Positions 35,759 through 43,311 of a stretch of DNA of 64,000 nt are shown piece after piece. The position numbers were made by a program, and so were the translations under genes. The notes under the pieces are model-generated. The model saw only the letters and a list, made by a program, of their open reading frames with translations, ran no database searches and had not been told where the DNA came from. This stretch comes from Fibrobacter succinogenes (GTDB lineage: Bacteria; Fibrobacterota; Fibrobacteria; Fibrobacterales; Fibrobacteraceae), in the NCBI GenBank assembly GCA_902794535.1, contig CADBHQ010000008.1, positions 62,001 to 126,000 on the forward strand, written 5' to 3'. Within the stretch, counting starts at the first letter, position 1. Every line of letters starts with the position of its first letter.

Positions 35759-37207
35759 CTACCACCAGAGTTTGATTCTTAGGTAGTCAATCGCTTCGTG
35801 AGAAATAATCCACCAGAGCGTTTTCTTCTCAGAGAAAATCTTGGCAATGCCAGTCATACCCGGGCGGAACCAAGCGGGCGTCTTGCGCACGAATTCGCCG
35901 CGAACAGCGAAGGTGTTCTCTTGCTCCTTGACTTCGGCTGTGGGGCTTATACGCTCGGTTTTAAAGCGGTAAACGTAGTCGGGGCGGCTCTTGATAGCCA
36001 AAAGGCCTTCGCCGCCTAAAGTCACGTTCTTGAGCTCGCCTTCGGGTACATTGATTTCGACGTAAATGTTTTCGATAGAGGCTATCTGGAACAGTTCGCT
36101 ACCCTGGTTGACCGGAGCGCCGATTCGCTTTTGCAAATCGCCTTCGATAATGACGGCGCTATCGACGTTGAGCGTCACTTCGGACATAGAAAGCTTGTAA
36201 CGCACAGTCTTGAGCTTTGCCAGCGTCTGGTTGAGCCTTGCCTGGTGAATGCGCATGTCGGCGAGTTGGTGGGTAGCCTGTGCCTTCTGAATTTCGCGGC
36301 GGCTGTCTTGTTCCTGAGCCATCAAGTCGGCTTCTTCAAGCTTAAGTTCCGTTTGGTTCAGGCGCAAAAGCGTCTGGCCCCTGTAAATCACGTCGCCTGG
36401 CTTTACGAACACGCTGTCGATGTAGCCGTCGTAGGGCGCAGTGGCGAAAATAACCTTGTCCGTCTTGAGGATTGCTGGCGCACTCACTCGGTAGGGGAGC
36501 GGGTACAGCGTTGCAAACAGCACAAGCCCAATGCCCAGAATGCCGAAAAACTTGGCCCAGGTATGTTCAAAGCCTAAAAGTTTGGCGAGTGCCCTGCGCG
36601 TTTTGCGTGCAATTCTTGCTCCAAACCAGTTGCTCTTTTGGTAAAGTTCCAAAAGCCTTGCGCCGCACAAAGACGATGCCAGGTAAATCTGTTCGGTTTC
36701 AAGGTCGGTAAAGGGCTTGCTTTGGCGTTCGCAGGTAATAACACCGATTACATCTTCGCCGTCTTTGGGCGATGTGCGAATAGGAACCGAAAGCAGGTTT
36801 TCGCAGTGGTATTCCTTGCTGTACTTTTCGTGCGCAAGAACAGTCAGGTTGTCCTTGACCGGCGGGTACAAAATAGCGGCGTCTTGTTCGTAGGCCTCTT
36901 CCATAAGGCCTTCGAGGTCCTTGACCACCTGCATTTTCTTTTCAAAGTGGTCGGTATGGCTAATGCTCTTGAGCCGAATGTAGTCTTGTTTTAACCAACC
37001 AAGGCTTACGCGTTCAGCATGGTGTTTGTCGGCAATTTGCCCCACAAGTGCGAGTGCTGCGGTCTTGAATTTTTCGCAGCTCATTACGCTCTGCGCGATT
37101 TCAATCACTTGGGTGAGCTGGTACGCTTTGGCGTTCACAACTTGCAGCGAATTCTGCAGGGCCGAAATGATTTGTTCGGGTTCAATCTTTTGCGCGAACT
37201 TAGTCAT
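35759..37207 (-). CDS. GAF domain fused to a membrane-anchored HlyD-type adaptor
   Basis: 482 residues. A cytoplasmic region with a GAF sensor-like domain (about 45-190: 'HHAERVSLGWLKQDYIRLKSIS', 'NLLSVPIRTSPKDGEDVIGVITCERQ') leads through a basic stretch to one membrane helix (about 219-237). The periplasmic HlyD part follows, with a lipoyl half ('FATAPYDGYIDSVFVKPGDVIYRGQTLLRL'), a helical hairpin and a beta-barrel domain ('YVEINVPEGELKNVTLGGEGLLAIKSR', 'FRPGMTGIAKI'). HlyD adaptors join inner membrane exporters to TolC. The GAF domain could sense a small ligand and gate export (inference). Last gene of the operon, overlapping tolC by eight bases. Confidence 0.87.
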   Translation of the reverse strand: MTKFAQKIEPEQIISALQNSLQVVNAKAYQLTQVIEIAQSVMSCEKFKTAALALVGQIADKHHAERVSLGWLKQDYIRLKSISHTDHFEKKMQVVKDLEGLMEEAYEQDAAILYPPVKDNLTVLAHEKYSKEYHCENLLSVPIRTSPKDGEDVIGVITCERQSKPFTDLETEQIYLASSLCGARLLELYQKSNWFGARIARKTRRALAKLLGFEHTWAKFFGILGIGLVLFATLYPLPYRVSAPAILKTDKVIFATAPYDGYIDSVFVKPGDVIYRGQTLLRLNQTELKLEEADLMAQEQDSRREIQKAQATHQLADMRIHQARLNQTLAKLKTVRYKLSMSEVTLNVDSAVIIEGDLQKRIGAPVNQGSELFQIASIENIYVEINVPEGELKNVTLGGEGLLAIKSRPDYVYRFKTERISPTAEVKEQENTFAVRGEFVRKTPAWFRPGMTGIAKIFSEKKTLWWIISHEAIDYLRIKLWW

Positions 37208-38693
37208 GTAGCAAATCCTCGTGCAGCGAAAGTGAACCTTGGTTCCACTGTTCTAAGCCGGTTTGCAAGAGCAATTTGCCCTTTGCTCTTGCGAGTCTAA
37301 TGTCTATGACGCGTAGGGTACGCATATTTTCAAGATGGCGTTGTTGCGCCTTACGCAAGTCTTCTTCGGACTCGAAGATTTCGTGGTAATTACTCTTGCC
37401 CAAAGCTAGCTTTTTAAATTCTTCTTCGAGTTCTTTTTTGTGGTAGTCAACGGCCATAACACCGTATTTCCACTGTTCGCGGATTTCTTGGGCGCGCTTT
37501 TGCAAAATGCGGTATTCTTCGAACAGCTTGTTCTGTAATAGGGCAAGCCTTGCCCTGGCCGAACGTACGTGCGATTTTTCTGCCGCGATTTGGTGACGTT
37601 CGTGAATGTTTGCGAGTAGGGGTACGTCTATTTCGATTCCGCCTGCAAGAACCTTTTGCCTGGTGTTTTCGTGCTTGAAATCCCTTACGGCAATGCGGGC
37701 GTTCTTGTCGCGCGAACGAATCCCGTAGCTTGCGATAACGTCTAGCTTGGGGAGCATGCTTGTTTTGTGCTGGTCGAGTTCTTCTTCGCGAATGCTTAGT
37801 TCTGCACTTTGAGAAAGAATTGCCGGGTGCGTAATGCTTATGGAATCAATAAATGTGAGCGAATCCATTACTGCAATTGAATCTAGCGTGCTGTCCGGGG
37901 TTATAGAAATGGGGCGAGAATCTGCCATGTATTCGCCAGATGAAAGAACCAGCAATAGCTGGAGTCGTGCGTTTCGCAGCTGGTCTTGTGCTTCGAGGCG
38001 GGCGGCTTCGCGGTCCGAAAATTCGGCAATTGTTTTCTGGTGGTCAAGAGCCGAAAGAATTCCCAACTGGAATCTCTTTTGGGCATCTTCCATAATATCT
38101 TTGGCCACCTGCGCCGACTTTGTCGAAAAATCCAGGAGCTGTTGCGTGTAATAGTAGTTCCAGTATGCATCGCAAAACTTTTCCATAATGTCGCTCAAGG
38201 CTTCGCGGTACTTGTGGTAAGCTAAGTCGCGCTGGAATCTGGCTTTGCGGAGATTGCTTGTCGGAGTAAAGTAAAGGGGCCCGTCTTTTAGAATGTGTTG
38301 GCGCAGTTCACCGCCAAAATAAACTTCAGAGGTAAGGTCATTATGGGTGTAGTTTGCCTGGTTGAATCCGATATCGTATTCGGTACCTGTGGGCAGTTTG
38401 CCTTGCACGCCGAGCTTGTATTCGTCCCTAGTTTCGGTGAACATTGCACTAGGCTTTTTTGCTCGTTCTTTATGTACGCGGCCAACAAGATGCGGTTCAA
38501 AATCGCCATAGGCACCCGCAGCGGTTTCCGTTTCGGCCATCCAGGTGTATTTTGCCTCTTGAACGTCTGCGTTGTTCTTGATAACAATCTTGAGCGCAGC
38601 ATCAAAATCCAAGTGCAGAGAGTCCTGTGCAAAAGCGGACACTGCTATAAGGCAGAGCGTGGCAAAGAAGCTATGGAGGCGCGGCGAACTCAT
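37200..38693 (-). CDS. TolC-family outer membrane channel
   Basis: 497 residues with a signal peptide ending 'LIAVSAFAQ'. Two outer-membrane-efflux halves are predicted, with long helices such as 'STKSAQVAKDIMEDAQKRFQLGILSALDHQKTIAEF' and, in the second half, 'YHKKELEEEFKKLALGKSNYHEIFESEEDLRKAQQRHLENMRTLRVIDIRLARAKGKLL'-type repeats of the family. The protein forms a trimeric channel used with HlyD adaptors. It overlaps the HlyD gene upstream by four bases and GAF-HlyD downstream by eight, so the three are translated together. Confidence 0.9.
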   Translation of the reverse strand: MSSPRLHSFFATLCLIAVSAFAQDSLHLDFDAALKIVIKNNADVQEAKYTWMAETETAAGAYGDFEPHLVGRVHKERAKKPSAMFTETRDEYKLGVQGKLPTGTEYDIGFNQANYTHNDLTSEVYFGGELRQHILKDGPLYFTPTSNLRKARFQRDLAYHKYREALSDIMEKFCDAYWNYYYTQQLLDFSTKSAQVAKDIMEDAQKRFQLGILSALDHQKTIAEFSDREAARLEAQDQLRNARLQLLLVLSSGEYMADSRPISITPDSTLDSIAVMDSLTFIDSISITHPAILSQSAELSIREEELDQHKTSMLPKLDVIASYGIRSRDKNARIAVRDFKHENTRQKVLAGGIEIDVPLLANIHERHQIAAEKSHVRSARARLALLQNKLFEEYRILQKRAQEIREQWKYGVMAVDYHKKELEEEFKKLALGKSNYHEIFESEEDLRKAQQRHLENMRTLRVIDIRLARAKGKLLLQTGLEQWNQGSLSLHEDLLHD

Positions 38694-39487
38694 TTGATAA
38701 TTAGCTTGCCTGTAACGCCCGGTTCAACGGATTTGTCGGCGTTGTTGAATATGACTTTGACTGTGCGGAGCAAACTGGCCTTGTCTACAACCGGAGAAAC
38801 AAATTCGATGGTTCCGTTCTTGACGCGTTGCGACGCAGAACCGTTCAGTGATAGCTTGACAGATTGCCCCACTTTGAGTTTGGTGGCCTTGTTTGCTAAA
38901 ATGTAGGCGGTCATGCGGCAGGTGCGTACATCTGCAATTTCTATAATCGGTTCCAGGGCTTCGACGCTTTCGCTTTTGTTCTTGCTGATGCTTACAATTT
39001 CGCCGTCAAAGGGGGCAATCAAGTACATTTTCTGGAGCTGAGCCTTTGCCATGCGGTATTCCAAGGTGTCCTTGGTCTTGGTGACCTTGGCGGCATTCCA
39101 GTCGGCTCTAGAAATGTCGAAATTCATTTGCTTTTCCCACACTTCTTCTTGACTTACCGAGTTGCTGGTTTCGAACAACTTTTTGATGGCGTAATAGTCC
39201 TTCATGTAAGTGTCCATTTTTGCCTTAGACGATGCAATGCCCGAATAATCGTCGGCAATAATCTTTGTCATGTGTACGCGAAGTTCTTCTTCGGTCTTGA
39301 TCAGGTTCATCAGGGTGTCGCCCTTATGGACGAACGCACCTTCTTTAACCCAAATACTGTCGATTTTGCCAGAAAGCGTAAAGCCGATTTTTGCTTGGTC
39401 AATCGGTTCGGTTACACCGTCAAACGAGGCGGCGTACAAGCCTTGAACAGAAAGGCTGAAAAGTAGGGCAGAAAGAATGTGCTTCAT
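38690..39487 (-). CDS. Periplasmic HlyD/RND-type adaptor protein
   Basis: 265 residues with signal peptide 'MKHILSALLFSLSVQGLYAA' and no membrane helix, so it is a free or loosely bound periplasmic adaptor. The lipoyl halves are 'FTLSGKIDSIWVKEGAFVHKGDTLMNLI' and 'LIAPFDGEIVSISKNKSESVEALEPIIEIADV'; a helical hairpin of about 80 residues lies between them. A C-terminal barrel ends 'VEPGVTGKLIIK'. A second adaptor beside GAF-HlyD is unusual and may mean a two-adaptor assembly. It is coupled to tolC by a four-base overlap. Confidence 0.87.
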   Translation of the reverse strand: MKHILSALLFSLSVQGLYAASFDGVTEPIDQAKIGFTLSGKIDSIWVKEGAFVHKGDTLMNLIKTEEELRVHMTKIIADDYSGIASSKAKMDTYMKDYYAIKKLFETSNSVSQEEVWEKQMNFDISRADWNAAKVTKTKDTLEYRMAKAQLQKMYLIAPFDGEIVSISKNKSESVEALEPIIEIADVRTCRMTAYILANKATKLKVGQSVKLSLNGSASQRVKNGTIEFVSPVVDKASLLRTVKVIFNNADKSVEPGVTGKLIIK

Positions 39488-39498
39488 TTATGCCCCCG

Positions 39499-41055
39499 TT
39501 ATTCAGCAGAAGAACTGGAGGCATCTGCTGTGCTGGAGCTAGATTCTACTGCTTTGCTGGAACTTGATTCGACAACGCTAGAACTAGATTCTGCAATGGA
39601 ATTGGAACTTGCTGCAGAGGAGCCTACAGAGCTTGAACTTGTTGTGGAATCTGCGGAGCTTGAACTGCTGCTTGGGGGTACATCGAGTTCAACTTTCAGA
39701 ATGAAGTTTTCGATGAACAGTCCGCTCTTTGCGTAAATCGTGACGTTCATGCCGACAGAATCGCCTACAGAGCGGCTGTCAAGAATTTTTTCACGCATTT
39801 GTACAAAGAGCGTGTCTTTTTTGACCCATGCGTCAGAATTGGTACGGTATCCGTTGCAGTAAATCGGGCGGCTGACGTCGCTCATAAAGTGCCATTGGAT
39901 ACGTTCTACGTTCGAGGCTAGCTCTTCGGAGAATTTGACCCAGAGAGTGTCTTCGGTAGAAAAGAGCGCTTTGTAATTTTCGTTTTCGGGCCAGCCATTG
40001 CTGGTGACCGCATAGAGCCCGCGACCAGTAGAAAATGCCGATTTGCCGTCGAATTCAATTTCGATACGTTCGTTTTTCTTTTTGGTGTAGGCTATAATCT
40101 TTGTCGTAAATTCGGTATTGGGCGGCAATTGTTGACTGTGATTCAAGAACAACGTATCGCCGTGGATTTTGGGGAGCAAATTGAAGGTACTGTCGTTGCT
40201 CAATGTGACCGAAAGACTTTGGTCTGTAATTGCTTCGTTGAAAACAAAGTACGGAACAATGAGCGGAGAAAGATTCTTGTACCCGTTCAAATCGGCATCC
40301 ATCACGTTGGAAGCCTTGATTTTGCTGGGCGGAACGATAAGTGTGTCGCGAGTGAGGTAAGCGCGTCCTATTTCTTTAACCTTGTTGGACTGGAGCCTTG
40401 GCAGAATAGTTGCCGGAAGGTAGAATCGCATGCTCTTGTATTCAAACGGAGCAATTTCGAGAGTAAGGCCAGAATCAGCAGGTAGTTTTTCAAACGAGAA
40501 CTTGCCCAAAGAATCTGTTTTGGATTCGAAATTCTTTGCGTTCGCTTTTACGAAAGTCGTGTCACTGTGCAGAACCTGTACGCGTGTTTTGGTGACCGGA
40601 ATGTCTTTGCCGCTAACTGGGTCTTGAATGTAGAATTCGCCAGAAATGCCTGCGTTCAGCGGGCTGAGGCGTGCTATGTAGCTAGTGCTTGCGACAACGC
40701 CCTGCATCGAAGACGATTCGTTTGTAGAACCCATGGTAATAACCTTGGGAACATAGACAAGGGTGTCTTTCTTGTTGATTTCAGTGTAGCTGAACGAAAA
40801 ACTCAGCGTGCCATATGCTAAGTTGTCTATAAAGAAAGATCCGTCTTCTTTAGTGAAAACTTCTTTCTGCTTTCCGCCGTCTTGGTATGTGATGGAGGCG
40901 TTGGCTAACCCTTTTCCCGTGCTTGCGTCAAGAACGTAGCCCGAAAATTCCCATTTTGCGTAATCGTCACTTTCGGAATCAGTTACGGAACAGGCTGAAA
41001 AGTAAGAGGCCGTCAAGAGAGCGGCAACAGCAATAAACCAATCCTTTTTAATCAT
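39499..41055 (-). CDS. Lipoprotein with regulatory-like Ig domains and a serine-rich tail
   Basis: 518 residues with lipobox 'YFSAC'. Two carboxypeptidase-regulatory-like beta domains follow: 'FSGYVLDASTGKGLANASITYQD...EDGSFFIDNLAYGTLSF' and 'KTDSLGKFSFEKLPADSGLTLEI'. An Ig-like domain resembling Big_5 ('PYFVFNEAITDQSLSVTLSND', 'LPPNTEFTTKIIAYT') comes next. The last 60 residues are almost all Ser with Ala, Glu, Val and Thr, a surface linker style common in Fibrobacter. It is the first gene of the operon, 11 bases before hlyD. It may display or anchor part of the export machine or its cargo; this is inferred from position only. Confidence 0.8.
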   Translation of the reverse strand: MIKKDWFIAVAALLTASYFSACSVTDSESDDYAKWEFSGYVLDASTGKGLANASITYQDGGKQKEVFTKEDGSFFIDNLAYGTLSFSFSYTEINKKDTLVYVPKVITMGSTNESSSMQGVVASTSYIARLSPLNAGISGEFYIQDPVSGKDIPVTKTRVQVLHSDTTFVKANAKNFESKTDSLGKFSFEKLPADSGLTLEIAPFEYKSMRFYLPATILPRLQSNKVKEIGRAYLTRDTLIVPPSKIKASNVMDADLNGYKNLSPLIVPYFVFNEAITDQSLSVTLSNDSTFNLLPKIHGDTLFLNHSQQLPPNTEFTTKIIAYTKKKNERIEIEFDGKSAFSTGRGLYAVTSNGWPENENYKALFSTEDTLWVKFSEELASNVERIQWHFMSDVSRPIYCNGYRTNSDAWVKKDTLFVQMREKILDSRSVGDSVGMNVTIYAKSGLFIENFILKVELDVPPSSSSSSADSTTSSSSVGSSAASSNSIAESSSSVVESSSSKAVESSSSTADASSSSAE

Positions 41056-41153
41056 TGGACCTCCGGTAACTCAACATACCCAAAACGAGGCGAATTTTAG
41101 AATTCTTTATAAAAAATGTCAAGATGCAAAATTTCTTACCTTGTATGATTAAT

Positions 41154-41184
41154 TTTACACGTTGTATAAGTTTTTTGTAATAAT
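41154..41184 (+). promoter_or_regulatory. Possible promoter for the DUF3467 gene
   Basis: TTTACA (41154-41159) and TAATAAT (41178-41184) are separated by 18 bases in an AT-rich divergent region, about 80 bases before the ATG. The match is to a general sigma-70 pattern; there is no other support. Confidence 0.3.
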
Positions 41185-41262
41185 TTGTTCTATATGTTTT
41201 TGTTAAATTTGCTGGCGTGTTTTGGGGAGTGCTGTTTTTACAACTTTTTGGAGGCTTTCCTT

Positions 41263-41571
41263 ATGGCAGAAAATAAGAACGAAAAGATCGAAGCTGGTGC
41301 CCAGCCCGAAGTGGTTTGGAACGATGCTAACATGAAGAGTCTTTATGTGAACGCTACCAACGTGGTTGGCGGTCGCGAAGAAATCATGATGATTTTGGGC
41401 CTTAACCAGGCTTGGAATATGAACCAGGGCAAGGTGAATGTCGACATTGCCGAACGCGTGGTCATGACCCCGTACACTGCAAAGCGCCTCGCCATTATGC
41501 TTTCTGCAACCCTCAAGGCATACGAAGCCAAGTTCGGTCAGATTGATATTGGTCTCCAGAAGAAAGACTAG
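41263..41571 (+). CDS. DUF3467 family protein
   Basis: 102 residues. The sequence 'YVNATNVVGGREEIMMILGLNQAW', then 'VVMTPYTAKRLAIMLSATLKAYEAKFG', matches the small DUF3467 family, whose function is not known. The protein is cytoplasmic with no signal. The frame opens further upstream, but GGAGG nine bases before this ATG fixes the start. The codon choice suggests good expression. It stands alone, divergent from the lipoprotein-export operon, and is followed by an inverted repeat and a strong hairpin. Confidence 0.85.
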   Translation: MAENKNEKIEAGAQPEVVWNDANMKSLYVNATNVVGGREEIMMILGLNQAWNMNQGKVNVDIAERVVMTPYTAKRLAIMLSATLKAYEAKFGQIDIGLQKKD

Positions 41572-41603
41572 TTTTTACAAATCTTTTACAAAGTAGCTCT
41601 TGC

Positions 41604-41630
41604 CAGAATATAGGCTTATTCTATATTCTG
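41604..41630. repeat. Perfect inverted repeat upstream of the nuclease gene
   Basis: A 10-bp stem (41604-41613 with 41621-41630) with loop GCTTATT. There is no T-run behind it. It sits between the DUF3467 stop and the next hairpin and could be part of the DUF3467 3' end or a boundary of the nuclease insertion. Confidence 0.45.
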
Positions 41631-41656
41631 CCCGACGGTTCCAATAGTGCGCCGAG

Positions 41657-41685
41657 ACATCCAAATGAATTTGGATGTTTTTTTT
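41657..41685 (+). terminator. Strong terminator just upstream of the nuclease gene
   Basis: A 10-bp stem (41657-41666 with 41669-41678, loop GA, so in practice slightly shorter) is followed by eight T's on the plus strand. It can end DUF3467 transcription. It lies only 18 bases before the nuclease ATG, so it would also block read-through into that gene, as many insertion elements do. Confidence 0.8.
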
Positions 41686-41703
41686 ATTCTAGGAACGCTA
41701 TAT

Positions 41704-42616
41704 ATGGATAAAAACCGTAAAAAGAGTATTGATCTGGCGATTGAGGCTAAAAAAGCCGAGTTGATGAAACAGACTTTCTTCGACCCGACTTTCGACGCAA
41801 CTTTCAAGAAAATCTTTAAGAAACCCGAGAACCTCATCCATTTCCTGAATGCAGTCCTGCATTTGGAAGGCGAACAGCGGATTGCCCATATTGTCCGTCT
41901 CAGGCCTACTGTTCGGTTGGAGGCTCATTCCAACAAAAAGAAGCCTAAGATCGTACGCTTCGACATTCATGCTCGTACTGCTGGCGACGAATTTATTGAT
42001 GTAGAAATCCAGCGAGCCGTACAGGAAGATTTTCTTGACCGTATTGAGCTTTATTCCGCCATGCTTTCGGTCAATGCCAAGCTTGCCCTGGTTAATGAGG
42101 CCTCTAAAAAGCAGCTAAAGAAGCATCCCTACCTTATGCCAAGGGTCTATTCCATCTGGATTTGCAAGTTCAACGTGGATTTTTGTAGACATTACCGTGA
42201 AGAATTGGCCCTTTATAGGGCCTCTGACGTTGGAAAGCCAAAAGCCTTGCCTATCTACCCCAAAAAAAGATATATTATCATTGACTTGACTAAGTACATT
42301 CCGAAAAAGGACAATTCGCCCGAAAATGAATGGATTAGGCTCTTCAAGACGATGCCGCTCATAAAGCGGGCGCCAAAATGCAAGGACGAAATCATCGCCG
42401 AAGTTTACGAATGTATGAGAATCGACAAGTCAACGCAGAGACGAATACAATGCGAGCATAAGCTACGCCCGTCGTACAGGTCTCGAACAAGGCGAGGCGC
42501 TTGGGGTTGCTAAAACAGAACGTAAATTCGCTGCACGAGATAAGAAACGGTTGGCGTTTTTACGCTCTAAACGCATTCCTAAAGATATTATTGCGGCAAT
42601 GCTTTCGATTGAATGA
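41704..42616 (+). pseudogene. Frameshifted PD-(D/E)XK nuclease, Rpn/transposase-like family
   Basis: The first 245 or so residues read in one frame: 'KQTFFDPTFDATFKKIFKKPENLIHFLNAVL', 'RFDIHARTAGDEFIDVEIQRA', with the D...ExQ nuclease motif, and 'DRIELYSAMLS'. This is the PD-(D/E)XK nuclease family transposase / Rpn recombination-promoting nuclease pattern. Near 42436-42442 the frame breaks. The expected C-terminal tail continues in another frame from 42440 ('DEYNASISYARRTGLEQGEAL' up to '...IIAAMLSIE', stop at 42614-42616). In the original frame the protein ends at 42513 with a non-family tail. One base lost or two gained explain it. It may be inactive, or it may be a sequencing error. Confidence 0.75.
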
Positions 42617-42673
42617 ATCACACATCTCACACTCCACATTTCACATTTTTAGGGATGTCCCTAAAATCCCTTA

Positions 42674-42723
42674 TTTTGGGAACTTTTTACTATTTTTAGG
42701 TTTGGTTAGGAGTGTTTGATGGG
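42674..42723 (+). repeat. 50-bp direct repeat, copy 1
   Basis: Matches 43240-43289 at 48 of 50 positions. It begins TTTTGGGAACTTTTTAC and ends GTGTTTGATGGG; the differences are single bases near the right end. This copy ends at the start codon of the nuclease-fragment gene; the other lies just before the FISUMP gene. See the second copy. Confidence 0.9.
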
Positions 42724-43075
42724 CTTCCGACGATGGCCATCATCTATTAATGTATATTTGAGAGAGTACGTCGACGAGGACTATCTGAAGGAGTTGGAAA
42801 TGGCTTTCAAGAGTGTAGGACAGAAATACGGCTTTGTGAGCGCCGGTGACGTGTTCCGCAAGCGCCTTGCGGATGCTCATGCTGAAACTCAAAAGAAAGT
42901 TGCTGAGGCTCGCGCAGAGGCTCATCAAGATGGACGGAATGACGAACGCGTTGCCGTTGCTCTTGATATGCTATCCGACAACGAGCCTATCGAAAAAATC
43001 GTCAAGTATTCGCATCTGCCCAAGGAAAAAGTGGTTGAATTGCGTGATTCGCAGATGAAATCTGCGGAGAAATAG
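42719..43075 (+). CDS. Short protein, probable C-terminal fragment of an Rpn-like nuclease
   Basis: 118 residues. The middle is a charged helix ('AETQKKVAEARAEAHQDGRNDERVAVALDML'), followed by 'DNEPIEKIVKYSHLPKEKVVEL', which resembles the C-terminal tail of Rpn/PD-(D/E)XK transposase-like proteins ('...I..it.ls.e.i..l'). The segment 'REYVDEDYLKELEMAFKSVGQKYGFVS' also fits the late part of that family. The nuclease core is absent. It has no clear ribosome site and starts inside the direct repeat. It is either a degraded copy or a small gene of its own; the first seems likelier. Confidence 0.5.
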   Translation: MGFRRWPSSINVYLREYVDEDYLKELEMAFKSVGQKYGFVSAGDVFRKRLADAHAETQKKVAEARAEAHQDGRNDERVAVALDMLSDNEPIEKIVKYSHLPKEKVVELRDSQMKSAEK

Positions 43076-43239
43076 AAATTAAAACATTTGTAATACTCCG
43101 TAATACGTAATTTTTGCAAAACGTACAAACTTGTAAATTTCTTACAAGATTTTACAGTTTTTGTTCTGTAAGTAGTTTGTAATAAACTTTGTTGTAAAAA
43201 TACATATAAAGTATGTTTTTTGTGATTGAAAGTTCCCAC
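43076..43239. other. AT-rich non-coding region with small palindromes
   Basis: Contains a perfect 7-bp inverted repeat CTTGTAA/TTACAAG (43130-43148) and, just after it, a TTACAG/CTGTAA pair (43152-43171), plus several copies of TGTAAT or GTAATA. These could be operator-like sites or remnants of an element end. A hairpin AGTTCCC/GGGAACT (43231-43250) begins at the right edge and is followed by TTTTT, so it may act as a terminator before the FISUMP gene. Confidence 0.4.
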
Positions 43240-43289
43240 TTTTGGGAACTTTTTACTATTTTTAGGTTTGGTTAGGTGTGTTTGGTGGG
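43240..43289 (+). repeat. 50-bp direct repeat, copy 2
   Basis: Second copy of the element at 42674-42723 (48 of 50 positions identical), 566 bases further on. Its left part forms the right arm of a hairpin followed by TTTTT. It ends 12 bases before the Shine-Dalgarno of the FISUMP lipoprotein gene. The pair flanks the nuclease fragment like duplicated target or terminal sequence. Confidence 0.9.
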
Positions 43290-43311
43290 ATTTTATACTC
43301 GGAGGTCTTCT

